Of a stretch of 30,230 nt of DNA, positions 1 to 7,874 are shown piece after piece. The DNA lies in assembly GCA_900555725.1 (NCBI GenBank), contig USMD01000009.1, positions 1 through 30,230 of the forward strand. Reading direction: 5' to 3'. The notes beneath the pieces are model-generated. The model did not search any database. It was not told where the DNA came from and saw nothing but the letters and a program-made list of their open reading frames with translations. Position 1 is the first letter of the stretch. The number at the start of each line of letters is the position of its first letter. The position numbers and the translations under genes are program-made. Source of the DNA: an uncultured Garciella sp. GTDB taxonomy: Bacteria; Bacillota; Clostridia; Eubacteriales; Garciellaceae.

Positions 1-101
1 GACAACCCTATTATTATAATATAATATTTTTAAAATAAGGTCAATATAGATTTCTCTAGATAAAAAATTCCAGCAATATAGATAAAAATCTTTTATTTCC
101 C

Positions 102-310
102 ATGATTTTTGTCATTTCCTTGATATAGCAGAAGCTATTTCCATGGCTGATCGGATTGTAGTATTAACCAAACGACCAGGTACGGTGAAAAAAACCCACG
201 ATATTCACTTAAGCTGTTCTAAACAAACTCCTATTACCCGTCGTGAAGCACCTGAATTTAGGGAGTATTTTAATGAAATATGGAAGGAGCTGGATGTTCA
301 TGTCTCCTGA
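102..310 (+). pseudogene. 3' remnant of a nitrate/sulfonate/taurine-type ABC transporter ATPase
   Basis: From 122 to the TGA at 308-310 one frame reads as the C-terminal part of an SsuB/TauB/NrtD-type ATPase. It begins with DIAEAISMADR, which matches the residues after the H-loop His in THDIxEA, continues with VVLTKRPG, and ends with EFREYFNEIWKEL. The expected Walker A, signature and Walker B regions are absent. In-frame there is a stop at 83-85 and no ATG before 122. A neighbouring frame reads MIFV at 102-113, as expected just before the H-loop, with about two extra bases before GATATA, so a frameshift plus loss of the 5' portion is likely. It overlaps the permease start by 17 bases, the usual arrangement in these operons. 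A misassembly near the window start could also explain the truncation. Confidence 0.6.
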
Positions 311-1124
311 AAAAAAATTACCACAAAATAATTATTCCCAGGAACATCAAGAATTTTTACGGGCTGTGAGAAGAAAACGAATACTGATTTGGGTTATTCG
401 AATTGTTTTATTGATTTTCATATTTGCATTATGGGAAGTTGCTGCAAACATGGAATGGATTGACCCTTTTATAACTAGTCAACCCAGTAGAATATGGGAT
501 ACTATTGTTACTTTATATCAAGACGGAGGACTCTACCGCCATATCGGCATTACTGTTGGAGAAACAGTGATAGGATTTTTATCTGGTACCATTTTAGGCA
601 CCTTAATAGCCATTTTACTTTGGTGGTCTGATTTCCTATCCCAAATACTAGATCCCTATTTGGTAGTTTTAAATAGTCTGCCTAAGATAGCCCTAGGACC
701 TGTCATTATTGTATGGGCTGGGGCAGGTTACACAGCCATTTTAACTATGGCATTGTTAGTTTCTCTATTTACCACCATTATTGGAGTCTATAGCGGATTG
801 AAAGAAGTGGATAAGGAAAAAATTATACTGGTAAAAACCTTTGGGGGAACTAAAAGGCAGATTTTGCAAAAGGTCGTACTTCCCGCCAACTTTCCCACCA
901 TCATGAACGCTTTAAAAATCAATGTTGGACTATCCTGGATTGGTGTAATCATGGGTGAGTTCTTGATTTCCAAGGCTGGACTTGGATACCTGATTACCTA
1001 TGGCAGTCAGGTATTTGATTTGAACTTGGTTATGGCCAGTGTTCTTATTCTAGCGGCAGCAGCAGCACTCATGTATGTGGCTGTAGCTTATTTAGAAAAA
1101 CGGATATTAAGGGATAGGAACTAA
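294..1124 (+). CDS. ABC transporter permease, nitrate/sulfonate/taurine family
   Basis: Integral membrane permease of the SsuC/TauC/NrtB type, which imports sulfonates, nitrate, pyrimidine precursors or similar small organic anions. It has about six hydrophobic segments and the binding-protein-dependent transport EAA loop near its C-terminal third (KTFGGTKRQILQKVVLPANFP), which contacts the ATPase. I chose the ATG at 294, four bases after AAGGAG (284-289); the ATG at 300 is also possible, and the upstream GTG at 243 lies inside the ATPase reading frame. The predicted length of 276 residues is normal. Its ATPase partner is only a fragment here and no binding protein is visible, so the substrate cannot be assigned and the transporter may not work unless another ATPase serves it. 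Confidence 0.85.
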   Translation: MFMSPEKKLPQNNYSQEHQEFLRAVRRKRILIWVIRIVLLIFIFALWEVAANMEWIDPFITSQPSRIWDTIVTLYQDGGLYRHIGITVGETVIGFLSGTILGTLIAILLWWSDFLSQILDPYLVVLNSLPKIALGPVIIVWAGAGYTAILTMALLVSLFTTIIGVYSGLKEVDKEKIILVKTFGGTKRQILQKVVLPANFPTIMNALKINVGLSWIGVIMGEFLISKAGLGYLITYGSQVFDLNLVMASVLILAAAAALMYVAVAYLEKRILRDRN

Positions 1125-1158
1125 AAAGCCTTCATCAGTTAATCTGATGGAGGCTTTT
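1124..1158. terminator. bidirectional intrinsic terminator
   Basis: A 15-bp stem (1124-1138 with 1144-1158, one G-U pair) has a five-base loop and A/T runs on both sides. It lies between the convergent permease and the minus-strand small gene, whose stop codon falls in the loop. Confidence 0.85.
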
Positions 1159-1477
1159 CCCAAAGTATTTCTTTTAATTGTCTATTCGCTTCATTTAAAG
1201 CTCTTTCAACTTCTTGTTCACACTGAGTCCACCAAATAATACTAGCGTCTACCTCCTGGAGCTCTACCACAAGATTAAACTGATTGACAGCTTGATTTAA
1301 ATTGGTTTGTGCTTTATTTCCCCTTCTTAGTATTTCTTTGATTTTATAGGGCTGTTTTTGAATATTTTCTATCATTTCTTGTCGAATGAAAGGTGCCTCT
1401 TTATAATATTCCATAGATTGCTTTACAATCAATTTAATTAATTGCCAATACCACTGCTTTTTTATGAAAGAACTCAT
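1139..1477 (-). CDS. hypothetical protein, charged helical, coupled to a holin-like gene
   Basis: I do not recognise this 112-residue protein. It is rich in Lys, Glu, Gln and Trp, looks almost wholly helical, and has no signal peptide or clear membrane segment. Its ATG overlaps the stop of the upstream holin-like gene (ATGA, 1474-1477) and it has no ribosome binding site of its own, so it is probably translated by coupling. The two genes therefore likely act together. Its stop lies in the loop of the shared terminator at 1124-1158. No phage structural or lysis genes are nearby. Confidence 0.6.
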   Translation of the reverse strand: MSSFIKKQWYWQLIKLIVKQSMEYYKEAPFIRQEMIENIQKQPYKIKEILRRGNKAQTNLNQAVNQFNLVVELQEVDASIIWWTQCEQEVERALNEANRQLKEILWEKPPSD

Positions 1478-1743
1478 TTTTTATTGACCCGCACAGCTTG
1501 GGTGGTATTTTTTACACCAGAATATAGTCCTGAGGCCGAAAGTCCTAACATAATACCCACCATAATCGCCATTTTTATATTTCCAGGGCTCACATAAATA
1601 ATTGCTATAGCTAATCCTATGACTAAATTCCATATGGGGGTCCACTTCTTTGGAAGCATCACCAATTGTGCTATCTTTGCCAATCCAATCATCACTGGTA
1701 TAAAAATACTGGCCGTTGTAAAAAACTCAAGCATTTCATTCAT
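1474..1743 (-). CDS. small holin-like membrane protein
   Basis: An 89-residue protein with three hydrophobic stretches (roughly residues 7-28, 36-52 and 56-75) and a short basic tail ending in VNKK. The layout (FIPVMIGLAK, a short polar turn with PKKW, then a glycine-rich membrane pair) resembles small holins of the phage_holin_5 kind, but I rely on general shape rather than a diagnostic motif. The start follows a GAGGGGG ribosome binding site. It is the first gene of a two-gene unit with the 112-residue hypothetical protein. It could be a domesticated phage holin or an unrelated small membrane protein. No endolysin is adjacent. Confidence 0.55.
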   Translation of the reverse strand: MNEMLEFFTTASIFIPVMIGLAKIAQLVMLPKKWTPIWNLVIGLAIAIIYVSPGNIKMAIMVGIMLGLSASGLYSGVKNTTQAVRVNKK

Positions 1744-1814
1744 TTTTTTATTCCCCCTCTACATATTATGTTAATAAATCATATGCAAAGAGAGATTATA
1801 CAATGAATATTTCT

Positions 1815-3116
1815 TTATCGGGATATTTCCCATGCTAATGGAATATCTGTTGCTTCTTTTATCTCTTTATGAAAGCACACTAAATCTTCTACAAAAACTT
1901 CCTTTACATCTTTTTTTCCTACTAAACCTGTTAACATAGCCATTTCACTATTGGAGGCTTTTAAATAATTAGCTAAGGCTTTGGCCCCAGCCACCCAATC
2001 AAATTGGTCCGTATGTTTTCCCCAAGCTAAATATAATTCCGCAGGGGAAGTCCCTGCTGGTACCTGTTGTAATTGGGAATATGCCATAGCAATGAGAGCA
2101 GATTGTCCTGCATAAACTGCATCTGCCCCCAAGGCAAGGACCTTCATATAATCACCGCTATCTCGTAATCCTCCTACGGCAATTAAAGAAATATCATCCT
2201 TGACTCCTCTTTTTACTAAATATTTATAGGCTCTAGGTATAGCAAATATTAATGGAAGGGTTAGATGATCGATCGTCACCTTAGGAGAACCAGCGGTTCC
2301 TCCCCCTGCCCCATCTATGGTAACAAAGTCACATTCTGCTTCGATGATTTCATCTAAATCTCTTTCTATATTTCCTGCTGCTATTTTTGCTCCAATGGGT
2401 ACTTCTCCATTGATCTTTCTTAAGTTTTGGACAATATCCTTTAATTTCTTTCCTTCTTTGATTTCTGGATAAAGGATAGGTCTCATGGCACTTTGCCCTT
2501 TTTCCACCTTTAATTGTTCGGCAAGCTCTTTATCGATATCGGTAGATTCAACAGTTTCCCCTAGGGCTCCCATGGAAGCCTGTCCAAAACGTATTTCTAT
2601 GGCATCAGCCCTTTTTAATTCTTCTTCAGAGTTTCCATATCCTGCCCGGTTGTATTGGACAATATAGTATTTTGCCAGGGCTCTCTCGGGCTCATAAAAC
2701 CCTGCATCTCCAGAGTTGCAAGCTGTACCTGCCATAGCGGAGCCTTGCCCCCATGCCTTTTTAGCTTCTCTACTTATGGAAATTCCATATGCCATAGCAC
2801 TTGCCATAATAGGCATCGGTAATTTTAAAGGTTTTTGGGCTCTAGGCCCGATTGTTACTTGGGTATTTATCTCATTGGGATCTACTGGTTTTTTTGCAAT
2901 CATAGCTGGTACAAAACGTAATTGATCCAAATAAGGGAATCTTATAGAGGTTCCATAGATCTCGGTTACAGGCGCCCCATGTTCTGCCCTTTCCCCTATA
3001 GCTCCTATTTTCATTAGATCATAGCCATGTACTGTATTAGGGGCTTTGATGGTCTCTATTTCTCGCATTCTTTCTAAAAACATTTCTATAATTTTTTGAG
3101 CTACTTCTTCTATCAT
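1815..3116 (-). CDS. FMN-binding glutamate synthase-domain protein (stand-alone)
   Basis: A 433-residue protein matching the central FMN/TIM-barrel domain of glutamate synthase large subunits. Visible hallmarks are the segment around PMPIMASAMAYG, GTACNSGDAGF, the GAKIAAGNIERDL strand, FVTIDGAGGGTAGSP (flavin phosphate region), and IAVGGLRDSGDYMKVLALGADAVYAG at the barrel end. It lacks the N-terminal amidotransferase domain and the C-terminal GltB helix domain, so it resembles the archaeal-type single-domain form widespread in Clostridia. In full-length enzymes this domain converts 2-oxoglutarate and ammonia to glutamate; whether the stand-alone protein does so is unproven. The ATG follows AAGGAAG at a normal distance. 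No gltD-type partner lies beside it. Confidence 0.85.
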   Translation of the reverse strand: MIEEVAQKIIEMFLERMREIETIKAPNTVHGYDLMKIGAIGERAEHGAPVTEIYGTSIRFPYLDQLRFVPAMIAKKPVDPNEINTQVTIGPRAQKPLKLPMPIMASAMAYGISISREAKKAWGQGSAMAGTACNSGDAGFYEPERALAKYYIVQYNRAGYGNSEEELKRADAIEIRFGQASMGALGETVESTDIDKELAEQLKVEKGQSAMRPILYPEIKEGKKLKDIVQNLRKINGEVPIGAKIAAGNIERDLDEIIEAECDFVTIDGAGGGTAGSPKVTIDHLTLPLIFAIPRAYKYLVKRGVKDDISLIAVGGLRDSGDYMKVLALGADAVYAGQSALIAMAYSQLQQVPAGTSPAELYLAWGKHTDQFDWVAGAKALANYLKASNSEMAMLTGLVGKKDVKEVFVEDLVCFHKEIKEATDIPLAWEISR

Positions 3117-3259
3117 CTTATTTCTTCCTTTCTAGTCTTTTTTGTTAGTATTGACTATTTGAGAGGAAAAAATAAAAAAACTACTATAAAATTATAAATA
3201 ATAAATAAAACGAGATAGATATTCATTTCACTACTTCGCAAATGCCTCTTTTTACTATA

Positions 3260-4204
3260 TTATTTCTCCGTCAAAGCCGTTGTCAAAGCCTTTAAATTTT
3301 GCTCCATTAAAGATAAATATTCTTTTCCCTGATCCATTTCCTCTTGGGTTAGTCCATCTATTGGATGTAATAAATCTACCTTTGCTCCTGTTTCCTTTGC
3401 TAATACATTAGTTAACTTAGGACTGCTTAAATTTTCCATAAATATGATGCTGATATCATGCTTCTCTATCAAAACTGTCAATTCCTTTAATTTTGCCGGA
3501 CTGGGTTCCGCTTGAGGGGCAAGCCCAGTAATAGCTATCTGATTGAGACCATATCGATTGGCCAAATATCCAAAGGCTGCATGATTTACGATAAAATCTC
3601 TTTTTTCTACCTGGGAAAGAGCTTGCTGATATTTCTCATCTAACTCCTTTAATTGTTTTTGAAAGATAGTGAAGTTTTCCTCATAATATTTTTCATTTTG
3701 AGGATCGATCTTTACCAATTGTTCTTTAATGGCCTCTGCCATTTTTCCCGCATTGGTGGGATCTAGCCAAACATGGGGATCATAGCTCCCATGATCATGC
3801 TCTTCTTGATCTTGATGATCCTTTTCTTCCTCTTTAAATACCATAGGCTTAATATTATCTATTTCCGCCACCGCCAATACATTTGTATTTCCATTGGACA
3901 AAGACTTGGTAATTCTTTCAGCCCAAGAATCTAAACCTAGTCCATTATATAAAAATAAATCGGATTCTTCTATTTTAGCCATATCCTTTGCACTGGGCTC
4001 CCAGCTGTGTGGTTCTGTTCCAGGTGGAATCAAAAGTTCTACCCGGATCTTATCCCCCCCTATTTTTTTTGTAAAATCATAAATAGGATATACACTGGTA
4101 TAAACTACCCTTTGTTCTGTCCCCTTTTCCGTCCCTGAAGAGGAACAAGCTGTAAAACTGGTCAATAATATTATAAACAATAATAGAATCAATATTTTCT
4201 TCAT
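3260..4204 (-). CDS. znuA: zinc ABC transporter substrate-binding lipoprotein
   Basis: Extracytoplasmic zinc-binding lipoprotein of the cluster A-I family. The N-terminus MKKILILLLFIILLTSFTAC is a lipoprotein signal with its lipobox Cys. Metal-ligand regions are visible: PHSWEP, DPHVWLDP, NHAAFGYL and the C-terminal HPIDGL. A His/Asp/Glu-rich loop (KDHQDQEEHDHG) just before DPHVW is typical of zinc rather than manganese binders. I chose the ATG at 4204, eight bases after AAAGGA; the open frame extends upstream to a TTG at 4222, which would give an unlikely extra MERMFI. It is the last gene of the znuC-znuB-zur-znuA run, 30 bases after zur, so it is probably under Zur control from the site at 6306-6320. 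Confidence 0.92.
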   Translation of the reverse strand: MKKILILLLFIILLTSFTACSSSGTEKGTEQRVVYTSVYPIYDFTKKIGGDKIRVELLIPPGTEPHSWEPSAKDMAKIEESDLFLYNGLGLDSWAERITKSLSNGNTNVLAVAEIDNIKPMVFKEEEKDHQDQEEHDHGSYDPHVWLDPTNAGKMAEAIKEQLVKIDPQNEKYYEENFTIFQKQLKELDEKYQQALSQVEKRDFIVNHAAFGYLANRYGLNQIAITGLAPQAEPSPAKLKELTVLIEKHDISIIFMENLSSPKLTNVLAKETGAKVDLLHPIDGLTQEEMDQGKEYLSLMEQNLKALTTALTEK

Positions 4205-4234
4205 AATAAACATCCTTTCCAAAAGGGTAAAATT

Positions 4235-4666
4235 CTATCGCTTTGCGTTACATTTATCACAATAACCAAATATCTCAAAACTATGTTCTGTAGGAACAAA
4301 ATTCTTCTTTTCTAATTGTTCTTCCATCTCCTTTAAGGGGCAAAAGTCAATGACCTCTGTTTTTCCACAATTCTTACAGATAAAATGATGGTGATGTTCT
4401 TTCTCCTCATTAAGCTTATAACAACCACATCCTTCTCCTGTGAAAATCCTATGAATAATCCCTATCTCCTCTAAAATCTCTATATTTCTATACACCGTGG
4501 AAAAATTTACTCTTGAATCGATTTTTAATACTCTTTCATAAATTTCTTGGGCTGTTAGAATATTCTCCTGTTCTTGGATAAATACCCTCACAATGGACTG
4601 CCTTTGCTTGGTAATCCGATAACCCTTTTCCCTCAATTTTTCCTCTATTTCTCCTAATGTATTCAA
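4235..4666 (-). CDS. zur: Fur-family zinc uptake regulator
   Basis: Ferric-uptake-type repressor: an N-terminal winged helix (GYRITKQRQSIVRVF, then FSTVYRNIEIL as recognition region), the HHHHF metal site, and two CxxC pairs (CKNCG and CDKCN) for structural zinc. The location inside a zinc transporter operon points to Zur rather than Fur or PerR, although the sequence alone cannot prove the metal. The start is unusual: the long frame opens at a GTG (4693) with no ribosome binding site directly after the znuB stop, whereas a TTG at 4666 is preceded by GAGGTGG at good spacing and gives a 143-residue protein of normal family length beginning (M)NTLGEIEEKL. I therefore prefer TTG. Confidence 0.88.
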   Translation of the reverse strand: MNTLGEIEEKLREKGYRITKQRQSIVRVFIQEQENILTAQEIYERVLKIDSRVNFSTVYRNIEILEEIGIIHRIFTGEGCGCYKLNEEKEHHHHFICKNCGKTEVIDFCPLKEMEEQLEKKNFVPTEHSFEIFGYCDKCNAKR

Positions 4667-4693
4667 AAAACCACCTCTTCCTGATTTTCCCAC

Positions 4694-5521
4694 CTATTGG
4701 ATCTTTTTCACTTGAATTCTTCTTTTTATAGATTTTATCGATAATACTGACAATAGAATTCCCACACATAAAAGCACAATGGCTCCACCTGGGGCTAAAT
4801 CATAGTAATAAGAAAGGGTAATCCCCACTAATACTGCAATGAGTGAAAAAACAATGGAGTAAAATATAGTTTTCTTAAAGGACTTCTCCATTTGAATTGC
4901 AGTTGCTACTGGAATCACCATTAGGGAAGATACCAATAGAATACCTACGATTCTCATGGAAATGGTAATAGTTAGGCCTACTAATATGATAAAAAATGTG
5001 TTTATCCTTTCTACAGAAATCCCTGCTATCCTTGCCCCTTCTTCATCAAAAGCAATATAAAATAATTGTCTATATAGATAAAGAACAATACTAAAAATAA
5101 AGATTCCAAGAGCCATCATAAGATATAAGTCCTGCTGAGAGATTGTAGTAAGGCTTCCAAAGAGATAGCCCATTAAATCAATATTGATATTTCTAGCTAA
5201 ACTAATGAGAATTACAGCAAGTCCAATCCCTCCTGACATGATAATGGCAATTGCCACTTCTGAATACTCCCTATAGGATTTTCTAAGTTTTTCAATTCCT
5301 AAAGCCGCTACCACACTAAAGGATAAGGATCCCAATAGGGGATTGGCACCTAGTAAAAAGGAAGCGGCAACCCCTGCCAATGCCACATGGGATAAACTAT
5401 CTCCCACCATTGACATTCTACGTAACACCAAAAATATCCCAATCATAGGACAAATAATCCCTACAATAATTCCGCTCATAAAAGCTCTTTGCATAAATTC
5501 ATATTCGAGCATCTCCAACAT
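4694..5521 (-). CDS. znuB: zinc ABC transporter permease
   Basis: ABC-3 family membrane permease, 275 residues with about eight hydrophobic helices. Typical features are RRMSMVGDSLSHVALAGVA near the N-terminus and FDEEGARIAGISVERIN, the cytoplasmic coupling region with the ATPase, followed by VGILLVSSLMVIPVATA. The ATG follows a strong AGGAGGAG. It starts 14 bases after znuC and ends about 28 bases before the zur start, so the genes are co-transcribed. It forms the membrane channel through which ZnuA delivers Zn2+. Confidence 0.92.
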   Translation of the reverse strand: MLEMLEYEFMQRAFMSGIIVGIICPMIGIFLVLRRMSMVGDSLSHVALAGVAASFLLGANPLLGSLSFSVVAALGIEKLRKSYREYSEVAIAIIMSGGIGLAVILISLARNINIDLMGYLFGSLTTISQQDLYLMMALGIFIFSIVLYLYRQLFYIAFDEEGARIAGISVERINTFFIILVGLTITISMRIVGILLVSSLMVIPVATAIQMEKSFKKTIFYSIVFSLIAVLVGITLSYYYDLAPGGAIVLLCVGILLSVLSIKSIKRRIQVKKIQ

Positions 5522-5535
5522 AAAATCTCCTCCTG

Positions 5536-6291
5536 CTATTCATGATAGTGGCGATCAATCTTCTTTACCTTTTCCCCATAGACTTTTTTAATAAACAGAT
5601 CCACATCCCCATTAGAATTGCTATCATGGGTATATAAAGTCTTATTTCCCATGCAGACGATTCGATTGACCTTTTCGGTGATCACTCCGATATCATGAGA
5701 TACTAAAATAATAGTCATATCCCATTTTTGATTTAATTTTCCTATAATATCATAAAAAATTTCTTGAGAAGCCATATCAATGCCAACAGTAGGTTCATCT
5801 AATATTAAAAGCTCTGGCTCACTCACTAATGCCTTGGCAATAAAGACTCTCTGTTGTTGCCCTCCCGATAAATTACCAATGAGCCGATTTTTATAATCTT
5901 TCATTTTTACAATTTCTAAAACCTCGTTTATTAATTCTTTATTACTTTTAGTAACATTTTTTTGATTCTTTTTGACGGCATTCAAATTTGCCTCTACAAT
6001 TTCTTCTACAGTAGCAGGAAAACTCTTATTAAAGGAATTGGCTTTTTGAGATACATATCCAATCTTATTCCATTGTTTAAATTTATGAATTTCCTTATCA
6101 AAAAGACGGATCATCCCCTTTAAAGGCTCTTCGATTCCCAACATTAATTTTAGAAGAGTACTTTTTGCTGAACCATTGGGTCCAATAATTCCTAAGTAGT
6201 CTCCCTTATATACCTCCAAAGAAACATCCTTTAAAACAATTTGTTCATCATAACCAAAGGTTACCTCTTTTAATTCCACTAATTTTGTCAC
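5536..6291 (-). CDS. znuC: zinc ABC transporter ATP-binding protein
   Basis: ABC ATPase energising the ZnuAB zinc importer. Walker A is GPNGSAKST (about residues 37-45 from the GTG), the signature is LSGGQQQR, Walker B is LLILDEP and the H-loop is SHD. The Walker A has Ala where most ABC proteins have Gly (GxGKST); I believe this occurs in other Firmicute zinc/manganese ATPases. The long frame starts at ATG 6327 without a ribosome binding site and runs through the operator palindrome. The GTG at 6291 follows AAGGTGAG and gives the standard N-terminus (M)TKLVELKEVTFGY, so I prefer it (251 residues). First gene of the zinc operon. Confidence 0.9.
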   Translation of the reverse strand: MTKLVELKEVTFGYDEQIVLKDVSLEVYKGDYLGIIGPNGSAKSTLLKLMLGIEEPLKGMIRLFDKEIHKFKQWNKIGYVSQKANSFNKSFPATVEEIVEANLNAVKKNQKNVTKSNKELINEVLEIVKMKDYKNRLIGNLSGGQQQRVFIAKALVSEPELLILDEPTVGIDMASQEIFYDIIGKLNQKWDMTIILVSHDIGVITEKVNRIVCMGNKTLYTHDSNSNGDVDLFIKKVYGEKVKKIDRHYHE

Positions 6292-6305
6292 TTTCTCACC
6301 TTCTT

Positions 6306-6320
6306 GCAAATGATTTGCAT
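6306..6320. promoter_or_regulatory. Zur-box-like 7-1-7 operator of the zinc operon
   Basis: TGCAAATGATTTGCA is a perfect 7-1-7 inverted repeat, the geometry used by Fur-family regulators (Zur, Fur and PerR boxes share an AAT-N-ATT core). It lies just upstream of the znuC ribosome binding site and downstream of a plausible minus-strand promoter (TTGTAT, 17 bases, TAATAT), where a bound Zur would block transcription. The assignment to Zur is inferred from the zur gene in this operon. Confidence 0.75.
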
Positions 6321-6544
6321 TTATCATTTTAATATATTACCATAAAATATTTTTTTATACAAATTTATAAAAAATTTATGGTATATCCGATAAAAAAAAT
6401 AAGCGAAGACCGGCAAATTTTTGCTAATAGTTTCTAGACATTTCATCTAGTAGAAAAAAGTAATAAGCATGTTCTGCACGCCATTTTATCTTCTGCATAT
6501 GATGAAGTGAAACAGAAATATTTAACAAAAGGAGGGAAGAAATC

Positions 6545-6979
6545 ATGCAATTTTGTTATGGTGATAAGAATCATATAAGAATTCTAGAGGAAGCCGCGTT
6601 CTGGAAAACACAAGAATCTGAGCATACGGTGGTAATTAGAGAAGTGGTTGAGAATTTAGAAAGGGGATATGTAGAAAAATTAGAGAAATATCAGGCAACT
6701 CTTGGTGCAACAGAGGCCACCATAGTACAGTATATGAAAAGATTGTCTCAATCTCATTATATGCTAACCCCTGGGATCATACAGGAAATAATTTATTTAA
6801 TTGAAGATACCCTATATCAAAGTCAAATGTTTGTAAACTTTTTAGCCACTATGGCGAAAGAAAGCCCCGCAGCAAAAAGTAATCCAACGGCAATTATCGT
6901 AATTAATCATATTATTAGAGAATCTGAATACTACATTGGTGTTGCTAAGGCCTACCTTAGTTATGTGGGTTATAGATAG
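6545..6979 (+). CDS. DUF2935-like helical protein, possibly sporulation-linked
   Basis: A 144-residue, all-helical protein with no membrane segment. It contains FWKTQESEHTVVIRE near the N-terminus and NPTAIIVINHIIRESEYYIG near the C-terminus. From memory these fit the DUF2935 group, whose members have paired helices with conserved His and Glu and resemble ferritin-like bundles, but I cannot confirm the family. The start follows a very strong AAAGGAGGG. Upstream, AC at 6478 and CATATGAT at 6496 are separated by 16 bases, loosely matching the sigma-K promoter pattern. With coat-type genes nearby, a role in the developing spore is an inference only. Confidence 0.6.
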   Translation: MQFCYGDKNHIRILEEAAFWKTQESEHTVVIREVVENLERGYVEKLEKYQATLGATEATIVQYMKRLSQSHYMLTPGIIQEIIYLIEDTLYQSQMFVNFLATMAKESPAAKSNPTAIIVINHIIRESEYYIGVAKAYLSYVGYR

Positions 6980-7057
6980 ATCAGAATTTCCACATGTCGA
7001 GTCAGCTCGACAACATGCTCGTAAATATTAGTTATTCGCCATGCACGGCACACTAAA

Positions 7058-7083
7058 AAGGACTGGATTTATAACCAGTCCTT
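7058..7083 (-). terminator. terminator of the DUF1540 gene
   Basis: A 9-bp perfect stem (7058-7066 with 7075-7083) with an eight-base loop; on the minus strand it is followed by a T run, just after the stop of the gene at 7091. Confidence 0.8.
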
Positions 7084-7090
7084 AAAAAAT

Positions 7091-7273
7091 TTATTGCATA
7101 TTATTTGGCATGAAGGTAGCACAATCGGTTTCCTGGGTATTGCTTGAATTTGGAGGTTGTATCTCTATTTCATGAGCTATACAATGATCTCCAGAAGACC
7201 AGAAATGACAGCTATCTACAACACATTTTACTCTACCAATAGGCTGATTGGATTTAGGCACTCGTGGCTCCAT
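7091..7273 (-). CDS. DUF1540 small cysteine-rich protein
   Basis: A 60-residue protein with the DUF1540 pattern: KCVVDSCHFWSSGDHCIAHEIEI followed by ETDCATF, giving four spaced cysteines probably used for a metal. Members are common in spore-forming Firmicutes and have no established function. The ATG is preceded by AAAGGAGT and the gene is followed by a clear terminator, so it is probably a single-gene unit. Some homologues carry two copies of the motif; this one has one. Confidence 0.85.
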   Translation of the reverse strand: MEPRVPKSNQPIGRVKCVVDSCHFWSSGDHCIAHEIEIQPPNSSNTQETDCATFMPNNMQ

Positions 7274-7370
7274 ATTGATTACTCCTTTCTTAAGAAAGAT
7301 GTCTTACACCTATTAGTATCTCAAATCTTACGAGGATCATACTTATCATTCATTGTAAAATTTTTCAAAT

Positions 7371-7532
7371 TTATACATCAAAGTTTTTCGTAAATTGATA
7401 GTTTACCTTTACCAATCTTCCTCCTAATTTTTTCTCCATACTTTTTTCTTTTAAATAAAGCAATCCTAAAATTACGGAAATTCCGGTCAATGTACCTGTT
7501 AAACCGTATAAAATGTTTTTACTATTTTTCAC
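7371..7532 (-). CDS. 53-residue single-pass membrane peptide
   Basis: A short open frame starting with GTG at 7532 and ending with TAA at 7371-7373. It is preceded by AAGGGGTG (complement at 7539-7546) at normal spacing. The product begins MKNSKNILYGLTG, has one hydrophobic helix (about residues 8-27, LYGLTGTLTGISVILGLLYL), then a basic stretch KEKSMEKKLGGRL and a tail ending NFDV. Good ribosome binding site, membrane-helix pattern and positive-inside charge support a real gene, but I know no homologue. It is shorter than many gene callers accept. It lies just upstream of, and in the same direction as, the DUF1540 gene, about 97 bases apart. Confidence 0.6.
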   Translation of the reverse strand: MKNSKNILYGLTGTLTGISVILGLLYLKEKSMEKKLGGRLVKVNYQFTKNFDV

Positions 7533-7663
7533 TTTAGACACCCCTTAAAATTGATCCTTATTCTTTAATGTACCCTTTATAAAAGAATTCAATTATTTCT
7601 TTTTTATTTTATCATATAAAAGTTTTTGAAAAAACTTATTTTTTATTCTCTTCTAGATAAATG

Positions 7664-7778
7664 AGGAAATTGCATAAATAAGATACAAGTCTATGCATGC
7701 CATATATTGCGTTTGATTATCATAGAAAATTCTAGGTATAGATTGATGTGTTTGAGAAAATCAATGATGCAATTTCCT
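7664..7778. repeat. 115-bp element with 12-bp terminal inverted repeats (MITE-like)
   Basis: The ends AGGAAATTGCAT (7664-7675) and its exact reverse complement (7767-7778) bound a non-coding AT-rich core. The left end and following bases (7663-7684) match 30118-30139 at 21 of 22 positions, and further similarity continues after a short insertion in that copy. Two partial matches in 30 kb suggest a dispersed family. No transposase is encoded. Confidence 0.7.
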
Positions 7779-7874
7779 TAAATCAGTAATTTGATAATAT
7801 TACAATCTATATTAAATTTGTGTCAGGTTATACTAATTGGTGTAGTTGAAATTCATCAATAAGGAGGATGAAAT

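Noticed and set aside
243..293. GTG start at 243 for the permease
   Set aside because: This extension overlaps the ATPase frame; a good AAGGAG precedes ATG 294 instead.
7157..7393. 78-codon plus-strand open frame
   Set aside because: It overlaps the DUF1540 gene and the 53-residue peptide on the other strand and lacks a ribosome binding site.
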